From: Okeania sp. KiyG1
GTDB lineage: Bacteria > Cyanobacteriota > Cyanobacteriia > Cyanobacteriales > Microcoleaceae
Length of the DNA stretch: 64,000 nucleotides
Assembly: GCF_014132355.1 (NCBI RefSeq)
Contig: NZ_BLZO01000091.1
Span: 124,001-188,000 of the forward strand
Reading direction: 5' to 3'
Positions 47,026 to 57,074 of this stretch are shown here, in pieces. The notes below the pieces were generated by a model that made no database searches, had not been told where the DNA came from, and saw only the letters and a list, made by a program, of their open reading frames with translations. Position numbers and translations under genes: made by a program. Position 1 is the stretch's first letter. The number at the start of each line of letters is the position of its first letter.

Positions 47026-47275
47026 TTCAGTTATCAGTTATCAGTTATCAGTTATCAGTTATCAGTACCTCTTCAATAAGGAGGCTTGAAATCTGGAATA
47101 TTTTCTAATCAAAATTACTATAGCAATCCTATTTTATTTGTGTATAAAAATCTTACCGCTTTTAGGGAACAGGTAACAGGTGGAAGTTTCAGTTTTTTTT
47201 TATCTACTTTTTGATTACCCGCAACTTATTTAGGATTGCTGTATAACTTTTTTTCAGCAATTAACAATTAATAAT

Positions 47276-47365
47276 TACCTCTCCTTAAAAGAGAGAGGAT
47301 TGACATAATTGGAAAAAATTTTATTTTTTTCCCTTTAAAATGGGAAGCTAATAAAGCTGAATTCT
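47276..47365 (-). repeat. Interspersed GCCTCCCC/AGGTAATTA repeat, copy I (short)
   Basis: A reversed remnant runs from ATTACCTCTCCTTAAAAG to CCCTTTAAAATGGGAAGC, without the hairpin middle. AATTATT heptamers (about 47370-47408) separate it from the CGLD27 gene. Confidence 0.55.
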
Positions 47366-47431
47366 TTAATTATTAATTATTAATTATTAATTATTAATTA
47401 TTAATTATTCGGTAACTATTTTGGGTAAGTT

Positions 47432-47932
47432 TTAGATCGAAACCCAGATTATTACACCGATACAAATCATTAAGAGCAAACTATAAAAAGTTTTGTGTAA
47501 TCTTTTGAGAAGTGGCTGAACTTGATAGTTAACTATTAACTTATCCTTTGTAATTTCCTCTGATGTTTTCAGCCATGTTTGTCCGTCATACCAACCAGAC
47601 TCTTCATAAAAAACAGTGGTACTAGCAAGACGCGATCGTACATAATTCCAACCTAAATAAATTCGCAATAATACCAAAATTAGAATAAAGCTTGCACCTG
47701 CTGACCCACTCAGTAAAAACTCGATCGGATATTTCTCTGGAAAAAAACTTGCTGCTGCTACTGGGCCTGATACTAACCAACTCCAGAGCCAAACCCAGAC
47801 TAACTTCTTTATATACTGAGGTCTTTCTAATGTTACCCAACAAAATAACCAGGAATTTTTGAGTTCTTCGTATTCGTTGACTGGTTGTTGTTCTGGCGGA
47901 ACTGGAGATCTAGATATTATCTGTCTAGTCAT
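47432..47932 (-). CDS. CGLD27 / DUF1230 family membrane protein
   Basis: The 166-residue protein belongs to the family conserved in cyanobacteria, green algae and plants (conserved in the green lineage and diatoms 27). It shows the typical SPVPPEQQPVNEYEELK near the N-terminus, SWLFCWVT and two central hydrophobic segments (about 47-64 and 72-92). GWYDGQTWLK and a third membrane segment at the C-terminus (LLLMICIGVIIWVSI) follow. A thylakoid or plasma-membrane location is likely. The plant orthologue is linked to iron or photosynthetic acclimation, but the molecular role is unsettled. It follows rsfS by 67 bases on the same strand, an arrangement I recall from other cyanobacteria, so co-transcription is likely. 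Confidence 0.88.
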   Translation of the reverse strand: MTRQIISRSPVPPEQQPVNEYEELKNSWLFCWVTLERPQYIKKLVWVWLWSWLVSGPVAAASFFPEKYPIEFLLSGSAGASFILILVLLRIYLGWNYVRSRLASTTVFYEESGWYDGQTWLKTSEEITKDKLIVNYQVQPLLKRLHKTFYSLLLMICIGVIIWVSI

Positions 47933-47999
47933 AAATCAATTTTTCCTCACTTCATATTTTATGCCAATCAAATAAGTAGTTCATATTGACAGCTTGCTC

Positions 48000-48422
48000 C
48001 TAATTGAGCAATGATAAAATATCTACTTTTTCTGCATGACTCCAAAATGCTTCTAAATTGTAGAATTCTCGTTCTTCGGGCTTCAAGATGTGGACTATAA
48101 CATCACCATAATCCATTAATATCCAAGAACTTTCACTTTGGCCTTCTACTCCTAGAGGATAAAGTTCTCTATCTTGTTCCACTTTTTGGGCGATCGCCTG
48201 ATATATAGCTCTTACTTGAACATTAGAGTAACCTGTGATAATTATGAAGTAGTCTGCTAAATAAGATACTTCTGTTACTTTAATTACAACAATGTTATCT
48301 CCTTTACGGTCCAATGCTGCATTAACTATTGTCAATGTCAATTCTAAGGTTCGATCAGGTTCTGAATTTGTCTGACTTAATTCGGTTGACAAGGACTGAA
48401 TATGAGGGTAATTCGACATCAA
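48000..48422 (-). CDS. rsfS: Ribosome silencing factor RsfS
   Basis: RsfS (Iojap/DUF143) binds ribosomal protein uL14 and blocks joining of the 30S and 50S subunits when nutrients are short. The core (about residues 28-138) shows IVVIKVTEVSYLADYFIIITG, the conserved VRAIYQAI, EGQSESSWILMDYGDVIVHI and the closing FYNLEAFWSHAE. About 25 N-terminal residues precede the domain. At 140 residues the length is normal for cyanobacteria. It is the first of the minus-strand series leading to CGLD27 and asparaginase. Confidence 0.95.
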   Translation of the reverse strand: MMSNYPHIQSLSTELSQTNSEPDRTLELTLTIVNAALDRKGDNIVVIKVTEVSYLADYFIIITGYSNVQVRAIYQAIAQKVEQDRELYPLGVEGQSESSWILMDYGDVIVHILKPEEREFYNLEAFWSHAEKVDILSLLN

Positions 48423-49894
48423 ATTATCTATTTCCTTTTCCTGATTTTTATTGTATTCGATCTTTGCTATTGACTAAATTTTGAGCCTTTGTGTTATTCA
48501 TCATCTTGTTGATTTTATTGCTGCTTCATTTTTTGTTCATCCTAGGTTTTTTTGGGCCATTTTCTGACACCAATTTTTAGTTAATATAATTTTTAATCGA
48601 ACAATTTAGTAGCTAGCAAGTGCTTTATAGTATAATTGCAGTTTAACCAAACTGCTTGGTAGATATTTTCCTTACTAAGTTGTCTCAAATGCTATAACTC
48701 TTGATTGTCACCTCTACCAGGTTTCAAAGTATCTGCGAGAAAAATTATCCAACTCAGCAGATTCATAGCTCGCTCTTCTAAATATATGATTAGTTATCGC
48801 TGCTAAAATCTCCTTGTTCTTGATGCCCCACCCTTTTTTGATTATCAGTGTATTTGGCCACAATTACACTGAAATTTGCATTAAGCAAATGAGGATAGAC
48901 TTATGATACTAAATCTATTTCTCAACCCTCTGAGTGAGCAATTAATTTGTAATAATACATGAGGAGAAAAATATTTAGCTAGGGCGTGTCATCAATACTG
49001 CCAGTTGAGCTTTTTCCTGGTTTATGTCATAATATTGTGCTAGCTTCTGTGCTATTTTTTCTACTCTCAAGAATATGTTTGACCAAAAAATAGGGTCTCA
49101 AGCCTTCCCTTTTAAGGGGATGAGAAAGCGGTCGTAGCGCAGCTTCCCGGAGGGTGGGATGGCGAGGTTTCCTTGCTATATCCAATCGACTAAGAGAAAA
49201 TCAAGTTCAATATTTCAATCCCGATGCTTTCCTAGGTCATGCTGCGCAAACAGACAGACAGAGGTACTGATAACTGATAACTGATAACTGAAATGACCCT
49301 AGGGACTCGAACATGAACTGAAAACCATGTCGATAGCTTGTCTTGAACTTGAAGCAAATCTAATTTTTCTGATGAATAGAATTGAAAATTATTCATGTTT
49401 CATAAAAAATGATTTTGACTTCACACTGATGATTTTGATAACAGTTTGTGATTTTATTTAAAGTATAAACTTATCCGATATTTACCTAACGGACAACAAA
49501 AGGGTGGGAGAAAAAATTATAATGTTTCCACAGGTTTTAGTATTTTTTTGGTAAAATCATCAAAATCAACCGACTTATCAACCCCCAGTTATCCAAATTG
49601 ACAAGTTATAATTTTTTGAATATATATTTACTTAATTTACTAATCTGCTATTTATTATAGCTTAATTATACAGAGATATTAATAAAGGCTAATAGTTATA
49701 AAAGTCTAACAATAACATTTTTCCAAATAAATAATAAAAATTTTATGATTGTCAAGTATTGCTTTCTAGACTAAATTACATATTTATATATATACTAGCA
49801 ACCATTAGTACTTGATTTTGCTAGAATAATCTCAATTGATAGTTAAGAATTTCTTAACAGATTCGTATTAACCGCAAGTCTGAAACACAGAAAT
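48423..49894. other. Long spacer between rsfS and the MBL hydrolase
   Basis: No coding region is supported. A perfect small hairpin GCAGTTTAACCAAACTGC lies at 48638-48655. Repeat copy G covers about 49100-49205, followed by a GATAACT array (about 49267-49290). The 600 bases before the MBL gene are AT-rich (about 75%) without visible structure apart from possible promoters. Confidence 0.5.
49100..49205 (+). repeat. Interspersed GCCTCCCC/AGGTAATTA repeat, copy G (right end different)
   Basis: It starts TCTCAAGCCTTCCCTTTTAA and includes GCGGTCG, GGGATGGCGAGG and CTATATCCAATCGAC. Instead of the usual AGGTAATTA end it passes into GAGGTACTGATAACT, the same junction seen in the CHAT cassette fillers. 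Confidence 0.65.
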
Positions 49895-50800
49895 ATGCAG
49901 TCTTCAGAGCACTCAGCCCCAATATCACAATCTGAGGAGATAGATACTCAGTCAGCCTCCTTGCAAACCAAGTTTGTAGTTGAATTCTGGGGTGTACGAG
50001 GTAGTATACCTACCCCTGGTAGTAGTACAGTTCGCTATGGTGGTAATACCTCCTGTGTAGAAATGCGCGTAGGGGAAAAGCGTTTGATTTTTGATGGAGG
50101 TACAGGTTTAAGAGTATTGGGTTTAAGCCTAATGAAGCAAATGCCAGTGGAAGCTCATATATTCTTTAGTCATACTCACTGGGACCATATTCAAGGATTC
50201 CCATTTTTTGTTCCTGCATTTGTGCCAGTCAATAAGTTTCACATACATGGGGCCATAGCACCTGATGGGACTACAATTAAGGAATGTTTATCCGATCAAA
50301 TGGTCAATCCTAACTTTCCTATTCCTTTACAGGTAATGGGTTCTGAGATGAAGTTTTATGACTTTAGCACTGGAGATGTAATTAGGATTGATGATATTGA
50401 GATTGAAACAGCTCCTCTAAATCATCCTAATTTTGCCATTGGATATAGAATTTGTTGGCAGGGTAAAACTGTAGTTTATTGTCCAGATACAGAACATTAT
50501 GAAGATCGTTTTGATGAAAATGTACTTCATCTAGCTCGTAAAGCTGATTTACTTATTTATGATGCTACCTACACAAATGAGGAATATTATAATCCTCAAT
50601 CCCCTAAAATTGGTTGGGGACATTCTACTTGGGAAGTAGGTGTGGAAATAGCAAAAAAAGCAGGAGTTAAACAAATAGTTATGTTTCAACATGACCCTTC
50701 TCATAATGACAATTTATTGGATGAAGTTCAAGTTGCTCTCCAGTCAGTATTTCCCAATGGGTTAGTAGCAAAAGAAGGTATGACAATTCCAATTCTTTAG
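49895..50800 (+). CDS. MBL-fold metallo-hydrolase
   Basis: This is a metallo-beta-lactamase-fold enzyme of the group with the N-terminal signature FWGVRGSIPTPG, common in cyanobacteria and often annotated as a phosphodiesterase-like or RNase Z-like hydrolase. Metal ligands are visible: the HTHWDH motif near residue 93, the aspartate in YCPDTEHYED near 195, NHPN, and FQHDPSH near 270. SVRYGGNTSCVE and IFDGGTGLR are also characteristic. The first 25 residues are polar and variable. The 301-residue length fits. A cytoplasmic enzyme is expected and the substrate is not known. The diheme cytochrome c follows 189 bases downstream on the same strand after a repeat, so operon membership is doubtful. 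Confidence 0.88.
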   Translation: MQSSEHSAPISQSEEIDTQSASLQTKFVVEFWGVRGSIPTPGSSTVRYGGNTSCVEMRVGEKRLIFDGGTGLRVLGLSLMKQMPVEAHIFFSHTHWDHIQGFPFFVPAFVPVNKFHIHGAIAPDGTTIKECLSDQMVNPNFPIPLQVMGSEMKFYDFSTGDVIRIDDIEIETAPLNHPNFAIGYRICWQGKTVVYCPDTEHYEDRFDENVLHLARKADLLIYDATYTNEEYYNPQSPKIGWGHSTWEVGVEIAKKAGVKQIVMFQHDPSHNDNLLDEVQVALQSVFPNGLVAKEGMTIPIL

Positions 50801-50989
50801 AAAGCGTTTAGCACCTCAGCAGTTCAGGGGTCAGCTTTGCGCGGAAAGCGGAGCATTCCGGAACGGGAAGGGAATGAATAACCCAAGCTTTGAGATACCA
50901 TTATCTATACACTACCTTTTTAGCCTGATAGCTGATAGCTAGTTAAAGTAACAAAAAATAATGAAGTATTTAGCACAGAGATTATATTA

Positions 50990-51535
50990 ATGCCAATATC
51001 TAATCTCAGAAATAAAGGTAGACGACGACCATCTATTTTTTTACTCTTACTACTCATATTTTTATGCAGTGCAAGTTGTGGTTTGGTTATGGCAAAAGTT
51101 TCTACTGCAACAAATATTTCACAAATTGAGCCTCAAATAATGAGTAATGTTGATGTGGTTCCCAAACGTCACCAATTAGGACTGTCATTATATTTAGAAA
51201 ATTGTACTACTTGTCATATTCCAGTGCCACCTCAAGTCCTTCCCACAGAAAGTTGGAAAATAATTCTAGAGGATTATCAACATTACGGTATACAACTCCC
51301 TACTCTTGTAGATCCACCTCGTCAACTTATTTGGAATTACCTACAAGTATCTTCTCGTGCCAAATCACAGCAAGAGGAAAGAATACCTTACAGAATTTCT
51401 GGTTCTCGTTATTTCAAAGCACTTCATCCCAGAGTAGAATTTCCTCAAAATGTGAATATTAAGGGTTGTGTTTCTTGTCATCCTAGCGCTCCAAAATTTG
51501 ACTTTCGGACTTTAAGTTCAGAATGGCCTGAATGA
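50990..51535 (+). CDS. Secreted diheme cytochrome c
   Basis: The 181-residue protein has an N-terminal hydrophobic signal or anchor (FLLLLLIFLCSASCGLVM, about 18-35). The cysteine in SASCGL could also be a lipoprotein site, though the box is poor. Two heme-binding motifs follow, CTTCH near residue 71 and CVSCH near 162. Between them lies a region rich in aromatic and proline residues with likely heme-ligand Met or His candidates. The protein would act in electron transfer on the periplasmic or lumenal side. Similar small diheme cytochromes of unknown partner are widespread in cyanobacteria. The start ATG follows an AT-rich stretch without a strong ribosome site. Confidence 0.85.
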   Translation: MPISNLRNKGRRRPSIFLLLLLIFLCSASCGLVMAKVSTATNISQIEPQIMSNVDVVPKRHQLGLSLYLENCTTCHIPVPPQVLPTESWKIILEDYQHYGIQLPTLVDPPRQLIWNYLQVSSRAKSQQEERIPYRISGSRYFKALHPRVEFPQNVNIKGCVSCHPSAPKFDFRTLSSEWPE

Positions 51536-52427
51536 AGTCAAAAGTCAAAAGTCAAAAGTCAAAAGTTAGAAGTTTGAATTCAGAAGTCATATTTTAGGTA
51601 CTTCAAACGTCTACGATACAGCAATTTTAGCTTATTATTTTACTTTATCAGTTACCTACTATTTATGACATTTTTTAAGTGAATTGGTATTAAATACCCA
51701 ACTTCTAGCTTGTCGTTTAATTGTAGGAGGGAGCGATATTAAAGGAGTCAGGAGTCAGGATAAGAGGGAATCACAAAGATGAGCGTAGTTATGACGATTG
51801 AATAATTTTTTGATGTCCAATTCAACGGATTTGATATTAGGGCATCTATAAATCCTCAAAGTAAGTCAGGGATTACTTTATAACTTTATATAGCTAGTGC
51901 GTTAGCGGCAGGTCTGCGGAGCGCAAATGCCATTCGCCCCTACAGATAACTTTTGACTTTTGACTTCTGACTTGTGACTGTATATCGCCAATCTGACTGC
52001 TCCCTTATGCGCGTAGCGCTATGAGGTGATGTATTCCCTACCTAGAACACAACAAAAATGTAGTTAGGATAATTATAAACTCAAAATTAAAAGTCAAAAA
52101 TAATGGAATTAGGGATTAGTTGAAAAATAATATGAAAGCCACTGGCGCGAAATAAAATATAAAATAATTCATACCCATTTTTTAACAACCAAATAGTTCT
52201 AAATAAAGATATAGCAATGTGCGCTGGCTTATGTACAAATTACAATAACTGTCCAATAGCTAAAAGCCTTATATTATCGGTTTTTTATTCCCCCTGTTGC
52301 CTATTGCCTGTTGCCTGTTGCCAGATGAGCTGCGCACAGCGCTATATTTTGACAAAATTTATAAAAAATGGTATATAAAATGACCATTTTGGCAATTCAT
52401 CATTGGAATTTAACTTAAATAACAACT
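51536..52427. other. Spacer upstream of secA
   Basis: It contains a GTCAAAA heptamer array (51537-51566), a partial GCGCAAATGCCATTCGCCCC repeat (about 51919), a TTGCCTG run (about 52298-52322), and one sequence related to the 72-bp array palindrome (AATAACTGTCCAATAGCT at about 52244). I found no gene. Confidence 0.5.
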
Positions 52428-55238
52428 ATGTTCAAAAAACTTCTCGGAGACCCCAACGCACGCAAACTCAAGAAATTTCAACCTTGGGTGACAGAGATTA
52501 ATATTCTCGAAGAAGATATTCAACAACTTTCAGATGAAGAGCTAAGGGCTAAAACAGGAGAATTTAGACAAGCTCTAGAAAAAGCAACATCTAAGGATGA
52601 AGAAAAAGAAATATTACAAGAAATTCTACCTGAAGCTTTTGCAGTAGTCCGAGAAGCAGGAAAGCGAGTGCTAGGTATGCGACACTTTGATGTCCAACTT
52701 TTGGGGGGCATCATTTTGCATCAAGGCCAAATCGCAGAAATGAAAACAGGGGAGGGTAAAACTCTTGTATCGACTCTACCAGCATATTTAAATGGCCTAG
52801 CAGGTAAAGGCGTCCATGTAATTACGGTTAATGACTACTTAGCTAGACGAGATGCGGAATGGATGGGACAAGTGCATAGGTTTCTGGGTTTAACTGTGGG
52901 GTTAATTCAACAGGGAATGAATCCAGAAGAACGGAAAAGAAATTATGCTTGTGATATTACTTATGCGACTAACAGTGAAGTTGGATTTGACTACTTGCGC
53001 GATAATATGGCAACTAGCATGGATGAGGTAGTACAACGTCCATTTAATTTTTGCACTATTGATGAAGTTGACTCAGTATTAGTAGATGAAGCACGGACTC
53101 CTCTGATTATTTCTGGGCAGGTAGAAAGACCTAGTGAAAAGTATATTAAAGCGGCAGAAATTGCAGCAGCTTTGGATAAAGAAAAAGAACATTATGAAGT
53201 AGATGAAAAAGCTCGTAATGTGTTGTTGAGCGATGAGGGTTTTGCTCAAGCAGAAGAGTTGTTGGGAGTACAAGATTTATATAACCCGGAAGATCCTTGG
53301 GCACATTTTGTATTTAATGCTTTGAAGGCAAAAGAGTTATTTATCAAAGATGTTAACTATATTGTTCGTGATGAGGAAGTAGTTATTGTTGATGAATTTA
53401 CAGGAAGAGTAATGCCAGGACGACGTTGGAGTGATGGTTTGCATCAGGCGATCGAGGCTAAAGAAAGGGTGGATATTCAACCAGAAACTCAAACGTTGGC
53501 AACTATTACTTATCAAAATTTCTTCTTACTTTATCCGAAATTATCGGGGATGACGGGAACGGCAAAAACAGAGGAAACGGAATTTGAGAAGATTTATAAT
53601 CTACAAGTGACAATTGTTCCGACTAATAGACCAACTGGTAGAGCAGATTTATCTGATGTGGTTTATAAAACAGAAAAAGGGAAATGGCAAGCGATCGCTA
53701 ATGAATGTGCGGAAATGCACACCGCAGGTCGCCCAGTTTTGGTGGGTACAACCAGTGTGGAAAAATCAGAGTTACTGTCTAGGTTACTTGCTCAACTGAA
53801 AATTCCCCACCAACTGCTGAATGCGAAACCAGAAAATGTGGAGCGAGAGTCAGAAATTGTGGCACAAGCAGGGGGTAAGGGTACAGTCACTATTGCTACT
53901 AATATGGCAGGTCGAGGTACTGATATTATTTTGGGCGGAAATGCTGAGTATATGGCAAGGTTGAAAGTACGGGAGTATTTGATGCCGAGGGTTGTTAAAC
54001 CTGAAGAAGATGATGGTATGGGTATGATGCGGGTACAAGGAGCTAAAAAGCAAAATTCAGCTAAAGGTTTTGGCGAACAGAAGAAGGTGAAAACCTGGAA
54101 AGTGTCGCCAGAAATTTTTCCAGTTAAGTTGTCGCCACAAACTGAAAAGATGTTGAAGGAGACGGTAAGTTTTGCGGTGCAAGAGTGGGGAGAGAGAGCG
54201 CTACCTGAGTTGGTGGTGGAAGATAAAGTGGCGATCGCTGCGGAAAAAGCTCCTATTCAAGACCCGGTAATTCAAAAGTTACGGGAGGTGTACAATTTGA
54301 TTCGCAAAGAATATGAAGGCTATACAGATAAGGAACATGATAATGTAATAAGTCTGGGTGGGTTGCACGTTATTGGTACTGAGCGTCACGAGTCAAGGCG
54401 TATTGATAATCAGTTGCGAGGTAGAGCGGGACGACAAGGAGACCCTGGTTCGACTAGATTTTTCTTGAGTTTGGACGATAATTTATTACGGATTTTTGGT
54501 GGCGATCGTGTTGCTGGAATGATGCAAGCGTTTGGGGTTGAGGAAGATATGCCAATTGAATCTGGGTTATTGACTCGTTCGTTGGAAGGCGCTCAGAAGA
54601 AGGTGGAAACTTATTATTATGATATGCGGAAGCAGGTGTTTGAGTATGACGAGGTGATGAATAATCAACGTCGGGCAATTTATGCGGAACGCCGACGGGT
54701 ATTGGAAGGTAGGGATTTGAAGGAACAGGTGATTAAGTATGCGGAGCAAACTATGGATGATATTGTGGAGGCGTATATTAATCCTGAGTTGCCTTCGGAA
54801 GAGTGGGAGTTGGATAAGTTGGTAAGTAAGGTGAAGGAGTTTGTGTATTTGTTGGCAGATTTAACTCCGGAACAGTTGTTTGATTTGTCGATGGATGATA
54901 TTAAGACTTTTATGCACGAGCAGGTGAGGAATGCTTATGATATTAAGGAGGCGCAGGTTAATCAGATTCGTGGTGGTTTGATGCGAGATGCGGAACGTTT
55001 CTTTATTTTGCAGCAGATTGATACTTTGTGGCGGGAGCATTTGCAGCAGATGGATGCGTTGCGGGAGTCTGTTGGTTTGCGGGGTTATGGTCAGAAAGAT
55101 CCGTTGATTGAGTATAAGAGTGAGGGTTATGAGTTGTTTTTGGATATGATGACGGATATTCGGAGGAATGTGGTTTATTCTATGTTCCAGTTCCAGCCGC
55201 AACCTGCAGTGCAGACTACTGCGGCGGAGACTGTGTGA
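52428..55238 (+). CDS. secA: Protein translocase subunit SecA
   Basis: SecA is the ATPase motor that drives unfolded preproteins through SecYEG in the plasma and thylakoid membranes. The 936-residue protein starts [16 protein letters not shown]. It has the Walker A motif in [16 protein letters not shown] (about residue 105), [22 protein letters not shown], the DEAD-like [16 protein letters not shown] and [20 protein letters not shown], the [31 protein letters not shown] block, and the [17 protein letters not shown] wing region follow. The insertion after [12 protein letters not shown] is typical of cyanobacterial SecA, and the zinc-binding CXCX8CH tail of proteobacterial SecA is absent, as expected. 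The start has no conspicuous ribosome site but aligns with the family. Confidence 0.98.
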   Translation: MFKKLLGDPNARKLKKFQPWVTEINILEEDIQQLSDEELRAKTGEFRQALEKATSKDEEKEILQEILPEAFAVVREAGKRVLGMRHFDVQLLGGIILHQGQIAEMKTGEGKTLVSTLPAYLNGLAGKGVHVITVNDYLARRDAEWMGQVHRFLGLTVGLIQQGMNPEERKRNYACDITYATNSEVGFDYLRDNMATSMDEVVQRPFNFCTIDEVDSVLVDEARTPLIISGQVERPSEKYIKAAEIAAALDKEKEHYEVDEKARNVLLSDEGFAQAEELLGVQDLYNPEDPWAHFVFNALKAKELFIKDVNYIVRDEEVVIVDEFTGRVMPGRRWSDGLHQAIEAKERVDIQPETQTLATITYQNFFLLYPKLSGMTGTAKTEETEFEKIYNLQVTIVPTNRPTGRADLSDVVYKTEKGKWQAIANECAEMHTAGRPVLVGTTSVEKSELLSRLLAQLKIPHQLLNAKPENVERESEIVAQAGGKGTVTIATNMAGRGTDIILGGNAEYMARLKVREYLMPRVVKPEEDDGMGMMRVQGAKKQNSAKGFGEQKKVKTWKVSPEIFPVKLSPQTEKMLKETVSFAVQEWGERALPELVVEDKVAIAAEKAPIQDPVIQKLREVYNLIRKEYEGYTDKEHDNVISLGGLHVIGTERHESRRIDNQLRGRAGRQGDPGSTRFFLSLDDNLLRIFGGDRVAGMMQAFGVEEDMPIESGLLTRSLEGAQKKVETYYYDMRKQVFEYDEVMNNQRRAIYAERRRVLEGRDLKEQVIKYAEQTMDDIVEAYINPELPSEEWELDKLVSKVKEFVYLLADLTPEQLFDLSMDDIKTFMHEQVRNAYDIKEAQVNQIRGGLMRDAERFFILQQIDTLWREHLQQMDALRESVGLRGYGQKDPLIEYKSEGYELFLDMMTDIRRNVVYSMFQFQPQPAVQTTAAETV

Positions 55239-55255
55239 AAAAACCTAACCCCCTA

Positions 55256-55338
55256 GTCCAGTAGGGTGTGTTAGCGCCAGCGTAACGCACCAAAGACATA
55301 ATAGGTGGTGCGTTACATTTCATTAACGCACCCTACCA
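55256..55338. mobile_element. Small inverted-repeat element (TCCAGTAGGG/GTGCGTTA family)
   Basis: CCAGTAGGGTGTGTTAGCGC at the left faces CATTAACGCACCCTACC at the right, with an internal GTAACGCACC...GGTGCGTTAC hairpin. It lies just after the secA stop and may also serve as a transcript end structure. Confidence 0.6.
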
Positions 55339-55477
55339 AAGCTAAATTGAAGACTTTTTGCATTCAAAAAGTTTGCTTGTTACTCAAAGTTTAAAATTTT
55401 CATCATTATCCATTATCAATTTGTTGAGCGAATAACAGATTAGCGATCGCGAGATTAAGAGTTCTGGAAAAGGTTCT

Positions 55478-55831
55478 TTGAATATACCACAAAAGGTTCG
55501 TTTTTCCAGAGCATCGGGTGGAGGTCTCAGACATTATTATATTAATGGAGAACCTTATGATCCAGAATCCAAAGACTATATTCTGGAGCTGAGTTCAGAA
55601 CCAAATACCCGAAAATTCAGGATAAGTAGACGAACATTTTTAGGAACTGGAATAGCTGCTGCTACTGCTACCTTGATTTCCCTTGATCAAGCGATCGCCA
55701 GATTAACCACCTCTAAATTTCCTGCACCTCAACCCTATAAATACACTGAATTTCGTAATCCCATAGAATTTGCTGGAAAAGACTTTTGGCATTCAAAAAA
55801 TTTGCTTGTTACTCACAGTTTAAAGCTTTAA
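55478..55831 (+). CDS. Short protein with internal Tat-like signal, probably a truncated gene
   Basis: The 117-residue frame begins at a TTG without a clear ribosome site. Residues about 46-70 carry RISRRTFLGTGIAAATATL, which fits the twin-arginine signal S/T-R-R-x-F-L followed by a mild hydrophobic stretch. What remains after it is only about 45 residues. The first 45 residues ahead of the twin arginines include YYINGEPYDP and are unusually long for a Tat n-region. The last ~45 bases (55780-55825) are also present upstream at 55351-55395, outside the gene, so the end looks like a recombination scar. I believe it is the stub of a larger Tat-exported protein. The family is not recognised. Confidence 0.5.
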   Translation: MNIPQKVRFSRASGGGLRHYYINGEPYDPESKDYILELSSEPNTRKFRISRRTFLGTGIAAATATLISLDQAIARLTTSKFPAPQPYKYTEFRNPIEFAGKDFWHSKNLLVTHSLKL

Positions 55832-55953
55832 TCGTTAAATTAATAAACACAATCAATTATAAAATCTATAAAAAATAAAATAAAGATAGAGAAAAATTAG
55901 TTTAAAGAAAAAAGTTTATAGTAGATAGTGTTCTTTGTATTGGGAAAAAACAA

Positions 55954-56211
55954 ATGAAAAGATTAGTTGCTGGATTGTTCTGTATGTTACTGGCTGTGGC
56001 TGTGGTATTAGGGGTTCCTACTCAAGCTTTTGCTGGTGGTTCGCCTGAAGGTGCCATTGCGTGCTGGGAAAGTAAGGCTATTGTAGTATTTGAGTATAAA
56101 CCCAGGTTTTTCGCTTACGAGTTGGGTCAATACCAGGAATTTGTGGAATGTTGTGGAAATAATGGTGGTTATAATGATTTGGAAAATAAACAATGTCTAT
56201 TTCGTTATTAA
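55954..56211 (+). CDS. Small secreted cysteine-containing protein, unknown family
   Basis: The 85-residue frame has a textbook signal peptide (MKRLVAGLFCMLLAVAVVLG, cleavage expected after AFA near residue 27). The mature part of about 58 residues has four cysteines (IACWE, VECCGNNGG, KQCLF) and many aromatic residues. Four cysteines in so short a secreted domain suggest two disulfides. AT-rich sequence precedes the ATG, with no strong ribosome site. There is no partner gene next to it. I do not recognise the family. A peptide toxin, a structural cell-surface peptide or an inhibitor are all possible. Confidence 0.65.
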   Translation: MKRLVAGLFCMLLAVAVVLGVPTQAFAGGSPEGAIACWESKAIVVFEYKPRFFAYELGQYQEFVECCGNNGGYNDLENKQCLFRY

Positions 56212-56301
56212 ACGAAAAAAAGTCGTTGTATGAGGTAATATAGATTTGAAAGGGATTTGAAAGGGAGAAATAAAATATTGGCATCATCCCAATACAAGTC
56301 G

Positions 56302-56484
56302 TCAACCCATCATCGCCGCCCCATTTGCTGTAATGAATGTATGAGCAGCCTTTGAGCCAAACCAACTTCCCAACGGGTCTACCTGGTACACCTCCTGATA
56401 CCCCTCTAGGTCTAAGTTCAACTGTCCAGGAACCCCTTCCCTACCCTTTGGTTTGGCCTTATAACCCTTAGTCATTTTGTCCAA
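56302..56484 (-). CDS. Possible small ORF or gene fragment
   Basis: A 60-codon frame rich in Gly, Lys and Tyr (TKGYKAKPKGREGVPGQL...) lies in a stretch noticeably richer in GC than its surroundings. It has protein-like character but no recognisable domain, and its end at GAAMMG looks abrupt, as in a truncated gene. A ribosome site is not evident. It could be the remnant of a mobile-element gene. Confidence 0.25.
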   Translation of the reverse strand: MDKMTKGYKAKPKGREGVPGQLNLDLEGYQEVYQVDPLGSWFGSKAAHTFITANGAAMMG

Positions 56485-56644
56485 AAAGCAATTCCCCCAA
56501 TTACGGCGAGGAGTTGTTTTTTTCTTTTTAGGAGTATACCGCTTAATTCAGTTATCAGTTATCAGTTATCAGTTATCAGTATCTCATTGTGTTATAATCA
56601 TCAAAATAATATTGTAATTTATTTCCCATATCACAACAATCATA

Positions 56645-56989
56645 ATGGTTTCATCTAAATGGCTATTGCTAGAAAATGCCATTAATAACTTATCTTTGGA
56701 AGATAAAATATGGCTAATGGAAAAAATCATAGCTCAAATGAAAGAGCAAACAAAATCTGCTAATTATCAATCCCAACCTGATTTAGAATTTAGCCATCAA
56801 AATAGGAACTTAGAAACCGAACCTTTAATTGGTTTATTTGCTGCTTCCCCAGATTTAGCAACTAATTCTGAGGAAATTTTACAAGGAGAAATTAGGGAAA
56901 AATCAGGATGGTTTTATTCAGTTATCAGTTATCAGTTATCAGTTATCAGTACCTTGCAGCAGAATATTTGGAAATTACGAAAGTCTTGA
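56645..56989 (+). CDS. Antitoxin-like protein whose C-terminus was replaced by a heptamer repeat
   Basis: The first 85 residues resemble antitoxins paired with PIN-domain toxins: the helix NNLSLEDKIWLMEKIIAQM, then the late motif LIGLFAASPDLATNSEEIL and GEIREKSGW, where the family normally ends in a few residues. Here SGW runs straight into FYSVISYQLSVIST, encoded by a CAGTTAT heptamer array (56918-56949), and continues for 14 further residues out of frame into what was the toxin gene. The start ATG lies at a normal spacing after an AT-rich stretch. With the toxin gone, this antitoxin is either a relic or free to act on another toxin. Confidence 0.7.
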   Translation: MVSSKWLLLENAINNLSLEDKIWLMEKIIAQMKEQTKSANYQSQPDLEFSHQNRNLETEPLIGLFAASPDLATNSEEILQGEIREKSGWFYSVISYQLSVISTLQQNIWKLRKS

Positions 56990-57057
56990 CTTTGGATCGA
57001 AGAGACTTTCAGCTATTTCGACCTAAGCATTGTCAATTTTTTGAGATTATGCCGTAA
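56950..57057 (+). pseudogene. C-terminal remnant of a VapC-like PIN toxin
   Basis: In the frame starting at 56950 the sequence reads YLAAEYLEITKVLTLDRRDF...RPKHCQFFEIMP and stop. That is the usual end of a VapC-type PIN ribonuclease, including the LTLDRRDF motif with a conserved acidic residue. The N-terminal ~100 residues are missing and replaced by the CAGTTAT array, which joins it out of frame to the antitoxin. Confidence 0.75.
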
Positions 57058-57074
57058 TTTTTTAATAAGCAATA

